10,879 nucleotides of DNA from an uncultured Oscillospiraceae bacterium (GCA_910584805.1 CAJUCB010000024.1:14394-25272), one strand, 5' to 3'. Shown: positions 1 to 6,922, counted from the first letter of the stretch. The notes: a model not told the origin generated them from the sequence alone. Numbers and translations are program-made.

Positions 1-2
1 AG

Positions 3-65
3 ACCAAGGACGGTACCACCAGCACAAAACAGACCGCGAACTTTACCGTAAAAGCAAAACGTTGA
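3..65 (+). CDS. 3' end of an unidentified CDS (partial)
   Basis: An open frame enters from the left edge and ends at a TGA at 63-65. It encodes about 20 residues rich in Thr and Lys, finishing FTVKAKR. The composition and the alternating beta-like pattern suit the end of an Ig-like domain of a secreted protein, but this is too short to assign. It lies 45 bases upstream of the SLH gene on the same strand, so the two could be co-transcribed; no terminator is visible between them. Confidence 0.45.
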   Translation, partial: TKDGTTSTKQTANFTVKAKR

Positions 66-110
66 ACCCTCTCACAATGCCCTATTTATAAATGATTAGG
101 AGGAATCTCC

Positions 111-1283
111 ATGAAAAAATTGTTATCCCTTGCCCTCTGCCTGGCCCTGGCGCTGAGCCTTACTGTGGGTTCAGCCAGTGCAGCGTACTTCGTAGACCAG
201 GAGGATATCCAGCACAGTGAAGCTGCGGACAATTGCGTTGACCTAAATATTATTGGCGGCTATGCGGATGGCACATTCAGACCCAAAGACAACGTTACCC
301 GCGCCGAGCTGAGCAAAATGCTCAGTGTTGCACTAAACGGTGGAAGTACACCTGTCCTTACCGGCACAGGCAGCACCTTTACCGATTCCAAGGGGCACTG
401 GGCCGCGCAGTACATCGAATACTGTGTCCAACGGGATATCGTTGCTGGTGTCGGCGGCGGACGGTTTAACCCCAATGGCTATGTCACCGGCACCCAAGCC
501 GCAAAAATGCTCTTGGTAATTTTGGGCTTCGACCCTGCCGCCCAAGGCTATGTGGGCAGCAGTCTCTGGGCCGAAAACATCAACACAGATGCCTCTGATG
601 TGGGGCTATATGATGGCCTGGGTTCTTTTGACCCCTCTTCTCCTCTGACCCGTGACCAGGCCGCCCAAATGATTTGGAACGCCCTCAACAGCAGCATGGT
701 AGAATGGCGGAAAGAGGGCAATACCATACACATCGACTATCTGAACGAAACCCTGCTGGAACACTGTTACCCGAACTTCTCCACACCGGTCGACCCTGCA
801 CCTGATGACCCAACGCCAGATGTACCAGAGACTCCCAGCACACCCAACAAGACCAAAACGCTGATTGATTATATAGGCATGACCAAGTCGGAGATTGCCC
901 AAATGTGGGGGAATGATTATATCGAGTCACAGGGTGGAGAAATGGGGGCAGACAGTACGCTCTACTATAAAGACTCACGCATCCCCGCCGAGTTTTCCCT
1001 GAATGACGACACTGTGGTACTTGTATTTTGTTCTCCCAAAACTATGGACAGCGACTTTACGCTAACAGAGACCTTCACTGGACGGGAAACCTACACACAA
1101 CTACTCGAAAAAGGGATTGCAGGTGATTTTGTTACCGAGGACAATGACCCAGAAGGTGTACTGGGTTGGAACTACTTTGAAACTGCAGCGTTCAGTTTCT
1201 CCTATGAGGGGAAATTTGTTTATTTCTCCTGGCTGAATGAAGACCCTCATACTACACAGGCTAACTTTGTTTTTGTCGGCTGA
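111..1283 (+). CDS. Exported SLH-domain surface protein with unknown C-terminal domain
   Basis: The 390-residue product has a signal peptide (KK, hydrophobic core, likely cleavage after SASA near residue 24). SLH modules follow at about 25-75 (key run GGYADGTFRP then TRAE), 86-140 (FTD, HWA, GRFNP) and a degenerate one at 150-195 (FDPSSPLTRDQAAQMIW). A Pro/Asp-rich linker at about 225-247 leads to a C-terminal domain (250-390) that I do not recognise; it opens with IGMTKSEIAQMWG, like small lipoprotein or inhibitor-type folds. SLH modules in this phylum bind pyruvylated cell-wall polymer, so the protein is probably cell-surface attached. The start is set by AGGAGG at 98-103, 7 bases before ATG. 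A weak promoter-like TTGAAC/TATAAA pair overlaps the end of the previous gene. The substrate or ligand is unknown. Confidence 0.85.
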   Translation: MKKLLSLALCLALALSLTVGSASAAYFVDQEDIQHSEAADNCVDLNIIGGYADGTFRPKDNVTRAELSKMLSVALNGGSTPVLTGTGSTFTDSKGHWAAQYIEYCVQRDIVAGVGGGRFNPNGYVTGTQAAKMLLVILGFDPAAQGYVGSSLWAENINTDASDVGLYDGLGSFDPSSPLTRDQAAQMIWNALNSSMVEWRKEGNTIHIDYLNETLLEHCYPNFSTPVDPAPDDPTPDVPETPSTPNKTKTLIDYIGMTKSEIAQMWGNDYIESQGGEMGADSTLYYKDSRIPAEFSLNDDTVVLVFCSPKTMDSDFTLTETFTGRETYTQLLEKGIAGDFVTEDNDPEGVLGWNYFETAAFSFSYEGKFVYFSWLNEDPHTTQANFVFVG

Positions 1284-1324
1284 CATTATACTAATCTATG
1301 ACTACAACAACAAAAGTAAACTAT

Positions 1325-1353
1325 GGGAGCGGCCCCACCCCGGGGCCGCTCCC
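1325..1353. terminator. Convergent terminator hairpin
   Basis: A perfect 12-bp inverted repeat (GGGAGCGGCCCC, 5-base loop, its complement) lies between the SLH gene on + and the ArsR-type gene on -. The minus-strand transcript continues into a moderately T-rich stretch and the plus-strand one into TTCCTAT. The site probably serves both genes. Confidence 0.75.
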
Positions 1354-1359
1354 TTCCTA

Positions 1360-1866
1360 TCAAAACATATCCTCCAACCCAAACACCCAGGCCAACCCGG
1401 TGGCCACCTTCCCCACCGCCTCCCGGTTGAGCTGGTAGCGTAGCTTGGCTTCCCGCTTCTCCACGGTAACCAACTGGTTGGCCAAAAGGATGGACATGTG
1501 GTGGGACATGGTGGCGGGGGTGAGGCCCAGCTCTTCCGCCAGCTCGGAGTTGTACTTCCCCCCCTGGCGCAGGACACAGAGGATTTGGAATTTGCTCCGG
1601 TCCCCTAAAATCTTCAGCAGGGGCGGCAGGGTGGCCTGACGGTCTGCGGCCGCTTGGCAGCTGCGCTCCATCTGCTCGATCAGCACCCCCTGGAACGCCG
1701 TAGCAGAGATGATCCACTGGCTCAGGGGAAAGGCTACTGTGGGGTACAGGGCCACGTCCGCCTCTGCCACCGCGTCCAGGAGCCCCGCCATGGTGGGGGT
1801 GAGGTCTGTGCATAGGCGTTCAGCCGGGCAGTCCGGGCCCGGGCCCGGATCTCCTCCCCTGGGCAT
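1360..1866 (-). CDS. ArsR-type winged-helix regulator, possibly N-terminally shortened
   Basis: The 168-residue protein has a winged helix-turn-helix in its C-terminal half. The domain starts near residue 80 (LPPLLKILGDRSKFQIL), the recognition-helix region is TPATMSHHMSILLANQLV (about 116-133), and a wing-like strand reads LRYQLNREA. The pattern is typical of ArsR/SmtB DNA-binding repressors, but the Cys motif of metal sensors (ELCVCDL) is absent, so the signal is unknown. I chose ATG at 1866, with GGAGG ten bases upstream; a TTG at 1890 in the same frame lacks a ribosome site. Clostridial relatives with this C-terminal domain often carry a longer N-terminal sensor region, and here the first 20 residues are Gly/Pro-rich, so this may be a shortened copy. 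It diverges from tadA, whose -35 sits just upstream of this start, so autoregulation or effects on tadA are possible but unproven. Confidence 0.75.
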   Translation of the reverse strand: MPRGGDPGPGPDCPAERLCTDLTPTMAGLLDAVAEADVALYPTVAFPLSQWIISATAFQGVLIEQMERSCQAAADRQATLPPLLKILGDRSKFQILCVLRQGGKYNSELAEELGLTPATMSHHMSILLANQLVTVEKREAKLRYQLNREAVGKVATGLAWVFGLEDMF

Positions 1867-1873
1867 ATCACCC

Positions 1874-1902
1874 TTGCCTCCGCCGGACAAATCCGCTATA
1901 CT
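1874..1902 (+). promoter_or_regulatory. Sigma-A-type promoter of tadA
   Basis: TTGCCT at 1874-1879 and TATACT at 1897-1902 are separated by 17 bases. Transcription would begin near 1909, giving a leader of about 26 bases that contains AAAGGAGG at 1918-1925 before the tadA ATG. The -35 lies only 8 bases from the start codon of the divergent ArsR-type gene. Confidence 0.65.
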
Positions 1903-1934
1903 AGGGGCAAAGCTGCCAAAGGAGGCAAAGGGGT

Positions 1935-2462
1935 ATGGACCACCAACATTACATGTCCCAGGCCCTGGCCCTGGCCCGGGAGGCCTACGAGGCCGGGGAG
2001 GTGCCTGTGGGCTGCGTCATCGTCCAGGGGGACACCATCGTAGGCCGGGGCCGGAACCGACGGGAGGAGGACCGGGACCCCCTGGCCCATGCGGAGCTCC
2101 TGGCCATCGCCGACGCCTGCCGGACCCTGGGGGGCTGGCGCCTCCAAGGCACCCGGTTGTATGTCACCTTGGAGCCCTGCCCCATGTGCGCCGGGGGTAT
2201 CATCAGCGCCCGGGTCCCGGAGCTATACTACGGGGCCAAGGACGAAGCGTTTGGGGCCTGCGGGTCCATCCTGAACCTCTTCGAGGAGAATTTCCGCCAC
2301 CACCCCAAGATTGTGGGGCATATTTTAGAGGAGCCCTGCGCCCAGCTCCTGCGGGCGTTTTTCGCCCAGGTCCGCAGCGGCGGCCGCCAGCTTGACAATC
2401 CCAACAACCCAATGCTACAATGGGCGGACAAGCCCTTGAGAGGCAAGAGAAAGGAATGGTAA
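1935..2462 (+). CDS. tadA: tRNA-specific adenosine deaminase TadA
   Basis: The product is 175 residues, close to the family's usual length. It has the zinc-dependent cytidine/adenosine deaminase signature: H52-A53-E54 (zinc His and catalytic Glu) and P81-C82-P83-M84-C85 (zinc Cys pair). VPVGCVIV near 24-30 and the preceding MSQALALAREAYEAGEVP are typical of TadA. The family converts A34 of tRNA-Arg(ACG) to inosine for wobble decoding and is normally essential. The start is supported by AAAGGAGG 9 bases upstream and by a promoter. The last 20 or so residues (WADKPLRGKRKEW) are a basic tail. The next gene starts 6 bases after the stop, so read-through is likely although that gene also has its own promoter. 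Confidence 0.96.
   Translation: MDHQHYMSQALALAREAYEAGEVPVGCVIVQGDTIVGRGRNRREEDRDPLAHAELLAIADACRTLGGWRLQGTRLYVTLEPCPMCAGGIISARVPELYYGAKDEAFGACGSILNLFEENFRHHPKIVGHILEEPCAQLLRAFFAQVRSGGRQLDNPNNPMLQWADKPLRGKRKEW
2392..2421 (+). promoter_or_regulatory. Internal promoter in the 3' end of tadA, driving the VCBS/SLH gene
   Basis: A consensus TTGACA at 2392-2397 and TACAAT at 2416-2421 are 18 bases apart, with TG one base upstream of the -10 (extended -10). The predicted start of transcription is near 2428, about 40 bases before the ATG at 2469. This would uncouple expression of the surface protein from tadA. Confidence 0.7.
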
Positions 2463-2468
2463 CGAAAC

Positions 2469-4670
2469 ATGAAACGATTTTTCACCGCAGTGCTATCCCT
2501 CAGTGTCCTCCTCAGTCTCCTGTGCGTCCCCGCCCAGGCAGCGGGGGGCAGTGTGAGCATCGGCGAACAGTATAGCTTCGCTGGCAGCACCAGCCCGTAC
2601 TATCAGGAGGAATGCTATTACGCCAGCCCTGTGGTCACCGACCTGGACGGCGACGGCAAGCTGGAAGTCCTCAACGCCGCCTATTCCATGATGGTCATGG
2701 ACGCCGCCACCGGGGCGGAGAAGTGGCGCATCAACGCCGGCAAGGACCGCGCCGCCGGATACACCCTCAACGACAACCCTGGCCGCCAGGTGTTTACCGA
2801 TATGGAAGTCCTGGACATCGACGCCGACGGCCGCAAGGAAATCGTCATCGGCTACGGCGACGGCTCCATCTCCGTGCTCAATGACCAGGGCTATTTCAAG
2901 CCCGGCTGGCCCCAGAAGCCCGTCAGCGGCAGCAGCGGGGTCCGCTCCCTGGCTGTGACCGACGTGGACGGCGACGGCCGGATGGAAATCGCCGTGGGCA
3001 TGGGCGTGGCCGCCGAGGCCAGCGTGTGGCTCTACCGCTGCGACGGCAGCGTGGTCCCCGGCTGGCCCCAGCTCTCCCCGGACCATGTAGGCCAGGCCTA
3101 CAGCTATGGCGTGTTCGGCGACGGCATCGCCACCGGCGACCTGGACAACGACGGCCTGCCGGAGATCATCGTCCCCACCGACAACGCCTACGTCCAGGCC
3201 TACAACGCCGACGGCTCCCTGGTGACCACCCACGAGCGCTATGGCAGCCGTCCCTGGGGCGGCGTGGCCATCTTTGAGGACTACGGCCAGGAGACCAAGT
3301 GCGAAAACGGCGGTTGGGGCTGGCCCATCCAGGGCGGGGAGACCCGGGCAGAGCTCTACCGGGCAGAGCTGGGCCACTCCGCTGCCCTCTACAGCGATGT
3401 GGACGGCGACGGAAAAGGCGAGGTCATCGTCACCGCCATGATGATGGACCGTACCACCTATTCCCAGACCAACTGGCAGACCATCGCCGACTCCCGCTAC
3501 ATGACCGCCTTTATCTTCAACCAGGACCGCAGCCGCTACCAGAACAGCGCCAAGGGCTTTGACTGGTCCGCCGCCCCCCGGGACCTGGGTGCGCCCCTGA
3601 AAAAGGCGGACAGCGAGTCCATGTCCGGCGGCGTGTTCTCCGAGCCTGTGGCTGCGGACCTGGACGGCGACGGCAACCAGGAAATCCTCTTCAACGCCTA
3701 CAACGGCAAGCTCCACTGCTTCGGCCTGGACGGCAAGGAGCACGGCTCCTGGCCCTTCACCCTGCCCAAGAGCAATGCCACCGTCTTTGAGTACCCCACC
3801 GCCCCCGTCTGCGTGGACATCAACGGCGACGGCAAGAAGGAAGTCATCTTCGCCTCCTGGACAGACAGCAGCACCCCCAACGGCACCAACACCGGCGTCA
3901 ACGGCGCCATCTACGTTCTCAGCCACGACGGCAAGCTCCTGGCCTCCCGGGATATCCACGACGGCTACGCCAACTATGAAGGCCAGGTGATCCACTCCAA
4001 CGACGTGAAGTGCCCCCCTGTGGTCCAGGATGTGGACGGCGACGGGAAGTACGAAGTCCTGGTGAACACCACCTACTATGCCCTGTGCGCCTATGAGCTC
4101 ACCACCAGCGCCCCCACCAGCGACTACGCCACCGATGTGCCTGTGGGCTCCTGGTACTTCAACGCCGTGGAATATATGTACAAAAACGGCATGATGAGCG
4201 GCACCTCCCCCACCACCTTCGGCCCCAACGCCAACCTCTCCCGGGCCATGCTGGCCCAGGTGCTGTATAACCTAGAGGGCAAGCCCGCTGTCAGCGGCGC
4301 CCCCTTCCAGGATGTCCCAGCCAACCAGTGGTACGCCAACGCCGTGGCATGGGCAGCGGAAAACGGCATCGTCAGCGGCTACGGCAACGGCCGCTTCGGC
4401 CCCGACGATCCCATCACCCGGGAACAGCTGGCCACCATCCTCTACCGCTATGCCAACCAGAAGGGCTATGACACCAGCGCCAGCGCCAGCCTCTCCGGCT
4501 TCTCCGACAGCGCTTCCGTCAGCGGCTACGCCCAGGAGGCCCTGTCCTGGGCTGTGGGCGCCAAGCTGGTCAGCGGCATGGGCGCCAACGCCCTGAACCC
4601 CGCCGGTACCGCCACCCGGGCCCAGGTGGCCACCATCCTTATGCGCTTCTGTGAAAACCTGAAGGCCTGA
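2469..4670 (+). CDS. Exported FG-GAP/VCBS-repeat protein with three C-terminal SLH modules
   Basis: The 733-residue protein starts with a signal peptide (cleavage near AQA-AGG, residues 24-25). Residues about 50-545 carry eight FG-GAP/VCBS-like repeats, each with a Ca-binding DxDxDG loop followed by xxE: near 58, 117, 165, 224, 310, 397, 450 and 521 (for example DLDGDGKLEV, DVDGDGRMEI, DINGDGKKEV). This pattern predicts a beta-propeller, as in integrin-alpha-like and lectin-like proteins. Three SLH modules follow at about 555-602, 614-662 and 677-728 (GRFGPDDPITREQLATILYRY is the clearest) and should anchor it to the wall. No catalytic motif was seen, so a binding or adhesion role is an inference. 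AAAGGA lies 13 bases before the start, a rather long spacing. A terminator follows. Confidence 0.9.
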   Translation: MKRFFTAVLSLSVLLSLLCVPAQAAGGSVSIGEQYSFAGSTSPYYQEECYYASPVVTDLDGDGKLEVLNAAYSMMVMDAATGAEKWRINAGKDRAAGYTLNDNPGRQVFTDMEVLDIDADGRKEIVIGYGDGSISVLNDQGYFKPGWPQKPVSGSSGVRSLAVTDVDGDGRMEIAVGMGVAAEASVWLYRCDGSVVPGWPQLSPDHVGQAYSYGVFGDGIATGDLDNDGLPEIIVPTDNAYVQAYNADGSLVTTHERYGSRPWGGVAIFEDYGQETKCENGGWGWPIQGGETRAELYRAELGHSAALYSDVDGDGKGEVIVTAMMMDRTTYSQTNWQTIADSRYMTAFIFNQDRSRYQNSAKGFDWSAAPRDLGAPLKKADSESMSGGVFSEPVAADLDGDGNQEILFNAYNGKLHCFGLDGKEHGSWPFTLPKSNATVFEYPTAPVCVDINGDGKKEVIFASWTDSSTPNGTNTGVNGAIYVLSHDGKLLASRDIHDGYANYEGQVIHSNDVKCPPVVQDVDGDGKYEVLVNTTYYALCAYELTTSAPTSDYATDVPVGSWYFNAVEYMYKNGMMSGTSPTTFGPNANLSRAMLAQVLYNLEGKPAVSGAPFQDVPANQWYANAVAWAAENGIVSGYGNGRFGPDDPITREQLATILYRYANQKGYDTSASASLSGFSDSASVSGYAQEALSWAVGAKLVSGMGANALNPAGTATRAQVATILMRFCENLKA

Positions 4671-4703
4671 GCAAGCCCTTCCATCCCATCCCAAACCCAC
4701 AGC

Positions 4704-4748
4704 AAAGACGCGGCACATGGTATCTATCATGCCATGTGCCGCGTCTTT
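4704..4748 (+). terminator. Rho-independent terminator after the VCBS/SLH gene
   Basis: A perfect 17-bp stem (4704-4720 with 4732-4748) encloses 11 bases, and the inner bases can extend it by three more pairs. It is followed by CTTTTG. It begins 34 bases after the stop of the 733-residue gene and has A-runs on the opposite side, so it may also stop minus-strand transcripts. Confidence 0.88.
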
Positions 4749-4963
4749 CTTTTGTATACCAGGCCCCATCCATTTCCATAGCAGAATACTGCTAGGACTG
4801 GAAGAATGGTGCTAAGTTTCTCCCCTGGCTTCTACAAAGTTCCCAGACTCCCGCCATAGCAGGCCCGGGGGCCTTGTGCTATCATACAATCAGAAGCTGA
4901 GCCACGGCAGCTGCAACAGAAGCCCAGCACCGGAGGCCAAGCCAATCAAAGGAGGTAATTCCC
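4749..4963. other. Gene-free spacer upstream of the small membrane genes
   Basis: No coding frame with a ribosome site was found on either strand. The only promoter-like signal is an extended -10 on the plus strand (TGC then TATCAT, 4877-4885) with no convincing -35. An AAAGGAGGT at 4948-4956 belongs to the next gene. Confidence 0.5.
4877..4885 (+). promoter_or_regulatory. Possible extended -10 element for the small membrane gene pair
   Basis: TGTGC precedes TATCAT, matching the TGn-TATAAT form. The same TGTGC run precedes the -10 of the promoter at 6894-6922. There is no recognisable -35 at the right distance, so the assignment is weak. Confidence 0.3.
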
Positions 4964-5188
4964 ATGAAAAAGACCATCGCTATTCTGCTCACCGCTGTTT
5001 CCCTGGTTTGCATCGGCCTCATGGCCGCCGCCCTCATCGGCACCGCCGCCCTGAGCGCCGGGATCACCAAGGCCCTGCTCCCCATAGCCGGTGCCCTGGT
5101 CACTGCCTACGCCGCCGGGAAGCTCTTCGCCGCCGAAGCCACCCCCGCCCCCACCGTCACCACCAGTCCCGCGGCAAACCGGGCCTGA
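4964..5188 (+). CDS. Small two-helix membrane protein, first of a similar pair
   Basis: The 74-residue product has a short basic N-terminus (MKK), a hydrophobic helix at about 4-30, a second at about 37-57 ending in AYAAGKLFAA, and a soluble Thr/Pro/Ala-rich tail. The first helix could also act as an uncleaved signal anchor. The start has an ideal AAAGGAGGT at 4948-4956, 7 bases before ATG. The next gene encodes a protein of the same layout with the same AYAAG at the end of helix 2, so the two probably arose by duplication and are co-transcribed. I do not recognise the family; holin-like and small regulatory membrane proteins look similar but nothing here supports either. Confidence 0.72.
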   Translation: MKKTIAILLTAVSLVCIGLMAAALIGTAALSAGITKALLPIAGALVTAYAAGKLFAAEATPAPTVTTSPAANRA

Positions 5189-5236
5189 GCCGCCGCCCGA
5201 GCTGACCGCGCCACCACAGAAAAAGGAGGGAGCCCC

Positions 5237-5443
5237 ATGAAACGCTATCTCGTCAGTATCCTGACCCTGTTGGTCCTGGCCGGCCTGGCCGCCCTGCTGC
5301 TGTGCCTGTTGGCCTGCCTCCTGTTTAGCAAATCCTTTGGGACATTCCTCCAGGCCGCAGCGCTGCCCCTGTTCATCGTCCTGGTGGCGGCTTACGCCGC
5401 CGGCAATAGCAACCGGGGCGGCGGCAGGCCCGCCATTCCATAA
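5237..5443 (+). CDS. Small two-helix membrane protein, second of the pair
   Basis: The 68-residue product has MKR, a Leu-rich helix at about 4-31 with two Cys, a second helix at about 36-56 (FIVLVAAYAAG), and a short Gly/Arg tail (NSNRGGGRPAIP). It lies 48 bases after the previous gene with its own AAGGAGG at 5223-5229, 7 bases from ATG. The size, topology and shared VTAYAAG/LVAAYAAG ending link it to the preceding gene. A strong terminator starts 18 bases after its stop, marking the end of a two-gene unit. Function unknown. Confidence 0.7.
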   Translation: MKRYLVSILTLLVLAGLAALLLCLLACLLFSKSFGTFLQAAALPLFIVLVAAYAAGNSNRGGGRPAIP

Positions 5444-5461
5444 AGCCATGCCTCATTTCTT

Positions 5462-5506
5462 AAAAAACCGTTGGCCGGGATACTTCCATCCGGCCAACGG
5501 TTTTTT
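5462..5506 (+). terminator. Rho-independent terminator after the membrane gene pair
   Basis: A perfect 17-bp stem (AAAAAACCGTTGGCCGG and its complement) encloses 11 bases and ends in six T's. The six leading A's make it potentially active on the minus strand too. Confidence 0.92.
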
Positions 5507-5590
5507 GTGGTGGGCACCGCCGTTGTTTCCCCCAGGGTATCCGGGTGGTATCGTGCCTTGATTATAGCAAATCCGTGGGGAAAAGGAAAG

Positions 5591-5621
5591 AAAAATCGGG
5601 AGCACCTAGCTCCCGATTTTT
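5591..5621 (-). terminator. Terminator of the 43-codon minus-strand gene
   Basis: A 12-bp stem (AAAAATCGGGAG with its complement) has a 7-base loop. It starts directly after the stop codon (5622-5624) of the minus-strand small gene. There is a U-rich tail on both strands, so it is probably bidirectional. Confidence 0.88.
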
Positions 5622-5753
5622 TTACTTCGTGTCTTTGGGCTTATACTGCTCTTCCCCTGTCTCAATCCAAAGGATAAAGTCCGTAATTTCTGTGTCGGTC
5701 CACCCCTTGGCCCGTAGGCCTAAAATCAATCTTGACGATTCCTGCATATTCAT
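5622..5753 (-). CDS. 43-residue small protein of unknown function
   Basis: The frame reads MNMQESSRLILGLRAKGWTD, continues through EITDFILWIETGEEQ and ends KPKDTK. It is supported by an ideal AGGAGGT at 5763-5769, 9 bases before ATG, by a near-consensus promoter at 5797-5825 and by a terminator that starts at the stop codon. The sequence predicts two amphipathic helices: SRLILGLRAKG, then a turn, WTDTEITDFILWIETGEE. The pattern G-W-T-D-x-E-I resembles a short helix-turn-helix, but it is too short to call. It is a single-gene unit downstream of the SLH gene on the same strand. There is no signal peptide or membrane segment, so it is probably cytosolic. Family not recognised. Confidence 0.75.
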   Translation of the reverse strand: MNMQESSRLILGLRAKGWTDTEITDFILWIETGEEQYKPKDTK

Positions 5754-5777
5754 AACTTGTGCACCTCCTAAACGACT

Positions 5778-5793
5778 GACAATTCCTATTGTC
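5778..5793. promoter_or_regulatory. Palindromic candidate operator over the transcription start
   Basis: GACAAT-TCCT-ATTGTC is a perfect 6-4-6 inverted repeat. It lies just downstream of the -10 (5797-5802), covering the predicted transcription start of the 43-codon gene. That position suits a repressor site. It does not match the LexA, Fur, CodY or Rex consensus that I know, and the binding protein is unknown. Confidence 0.45.
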
Positions 5794-5796
5794 TCT

Positions 5797-5825
5797 ATTT
5801 TACCAGGATTTCATTGCAATATCAA
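5797..5825 (-). promoter_or_regulatory. Sigma-A promoter of the 43-codon gene
   Basis: Read on the minus strand, TTGATA (5825-5820) is followed after 17 bases by TAAAAT (5802-5797), with TG one base upstream of the -10. The -35 lies only 11 bases past the stop codon of the upstream SLH gene. Confidence 0.78.
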
Positions 5826-5836
5826 GGGCGGGAGAT

Positions 5837-6856
5837 TTACTCCCCATCCGCGTCCAGATAGTAGGAGGTGGAAAAGCTGCCGGTGAGGACTTTGCCGTCG
5901 GCCTGGGTGGCGGTGTAGCGGAAGGTGAAGGTGAGCAGGGGGTAGACGTGGCCTGCCGGGTCGGTGTAGGTCTCGGTGGCCGCTTTCAGGGCGGCGTCCT
6001 CGTCGTAGCTGATCTCAATGTAGCCAAAGCCACCGGCGTCGTAGCTGATGGAGGCCAGGTAGGCGGCCACCGCCTCGGGGGTGGTGACCTGCAAGGTCTC
6101 GCAGGGCTGGCCGTTGACGCTCACCTGGTCCACCTTAAAGGAGGCGAAGCCGTTGGTGGTGCCCTTGGCGGGGTGGAAGAGGAAGGAGATGAAGTTCTCC
6201 TGGATGGACACCAGGGAGTGGTCCCAGATCACCAGGTTGCCGGTGGTGACGCTGTTGTCCCCCCGCAGCTGTTGCAGCAGGGTGAGGCTCTGCCCCTTCC
6301 GGGGGGCGTCCAGGGCTTTGGCGGAGGTGAGGGCCACGTCGGCCCGCAGGAAGTCCCGGCCGGTGCCGTAGCTGCCGTCGGTGATGCCCAGCTGGTCAGA
6401 GAGGACCCAGGGCTCAGACCAGGTGAAATCCGCCCCGTCCAGATACCCCAGGGCCCGGAGGACGAAGGTGAGGTAGTGGGCGGCGGTGGTGGGCTGGTCG
6501 GAGCCAAAGCGGGTGAAGTCCACCCCATTGGCCAGGCCGTGGGCGTAGGCGTAGCCCACATAGGGCTCCGCCCAGTGGGGCACGTCGGTAAAGGGGATGT
6601 CCCAGTCCTGGGCCAGGGCCTCCTTCTCGGCGCTGAGCAGGCGCACCAGCATGGTGACGGCCTCGGCCCGGGTGGGGGCACGGTCCAGGGAGAACTGGGG
6701 GGAGCCGTCCTCCTGGACGCCCTCCCCAAAGAAGAGGCCCAGGTGGTAGAGCAGGTAGGCGGACTGCTGGGCCTGGGTGCTGGCGGCCCCAGCGGGGGCG
6801 GCCAGGGCAAATGCCAGGGCGCAGGACAGCACAAGTGCTAGGATTTTTTTCTTCAT
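5837..6856 (-). CDS. Exported SLH-type protein with unknown C-terminal domain
   Basis: The 339-residue product has a signal peptide (MKKKILALVLSCALAFALA, cleavage near GAA-ST at about 25). SLH-like modules cover about 28-80 (FGEGVQEDGSPQFSLDRAPTRAEAVTMLVRLL in two parts) and 88-140 (FTDVPHWAEPYVGYAYAHGL, then FGSDQPTTAAHYLTFVLRALGY). A degenerate third covers about 145-185. Residues 195-339 form an alpha/beta region with no motif I know, including a WDHSLVSIQENFISFLF stretch and an acidic C-terminus (DADGE). It is probably wall-associated. AAAGGA precedes the ATG by about 8 bases, and a near-consensus promoter lies 38 bases further upstream. It could be co-transcribed with the 43-codon gene because no strong terminator separates them. 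Confidence 0.82.
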   Translation of the reverse strand: MKKKILALVLSCALAFALAAPAGAASTQAQQSAYLLYHLGLFFGEGVQEDGSPQFSLDRAPTRAEAVTMLVRLLSAEKEALAQDWDIPFTDVPHWAEPYVGYAYAHGLANGVDFTRFGSDQPTTAAHYLTFVLRALGYLDGADFTWSEPWVLSDQLGITDGSYGTGRDFLRADVALTSAKALDAPRKGQSLTLLQQLRGDNSVTTGNLVIWDHSLVSIQENFISFLFHPAKGTTNGFASFKVDQVSVNGQPCETLQVTTPEAVAAYLASISYDAGGFGYIEISYDEDAALKAATETYTDPAGHVYPLLTFTFRYTATQADGKVLTGSFSTSYYLDADGE

Positions 6857-6893
6857 AACAGGGTCCTTTCCGGTGTGTCACATGGTTTTTTCC

Positions 6894-6922
6894 ATTGTAG
6901 CACAAAGGGGAAAGGGGGTCAA
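6894..6922 (-). promoter_or_regulatory. Sigma-A promoter of the 339-residue SLH gene
   Basis: On the minus strand TTGACC (6922-6917) and TACAAT (6899-6894) are separated by 17 bases, and the -10 is preceded by TGTGC (extended -10). The predicted leader is about 30 bases. This also marks the last clearly host-type signal before the phage-like module. Confidence 0.8.

Noticed and set aside
1709..2395. 228-codon plus-strand frame across the ArsR/tadA region
   Set aside because: The product is Pro/Gly/Arg-rich and out of frame with tadA, which has the full deaminase signature.
2493..3995. 500-codon open frame on the minus strand
   Set aside because: It is antisense to the VCBS/SLH gene, has a Val/Ala/Gly/Asp-biased composition and no ribosome site; the plus-strand frame has a signal peptide and recognisable repeats.
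4883..4890. CATACAAT resembling a sporulation sigma-E -10 element
   Set aside because: No matching -35 lies at the expected spacing, and the small membrane genes show no sporulation link.
5831..5845. Small hairpin (GGGAG/CTCCC) at the end of the 339-residue SLH gene as a terminator
   Set aside because: It has only five pairs around the stop codon, no U-run, and is followed directly by the promoter of the 43-codon gene.
5789..6841. 350-codon open frame on the plus strand
   Set aside because: It mirrors the 339-residue SLH gene. Its Gly/Val/Gln-rich, low-complexity product and lack of a ribosome site mark it as a shadow in GC-rich DNA.
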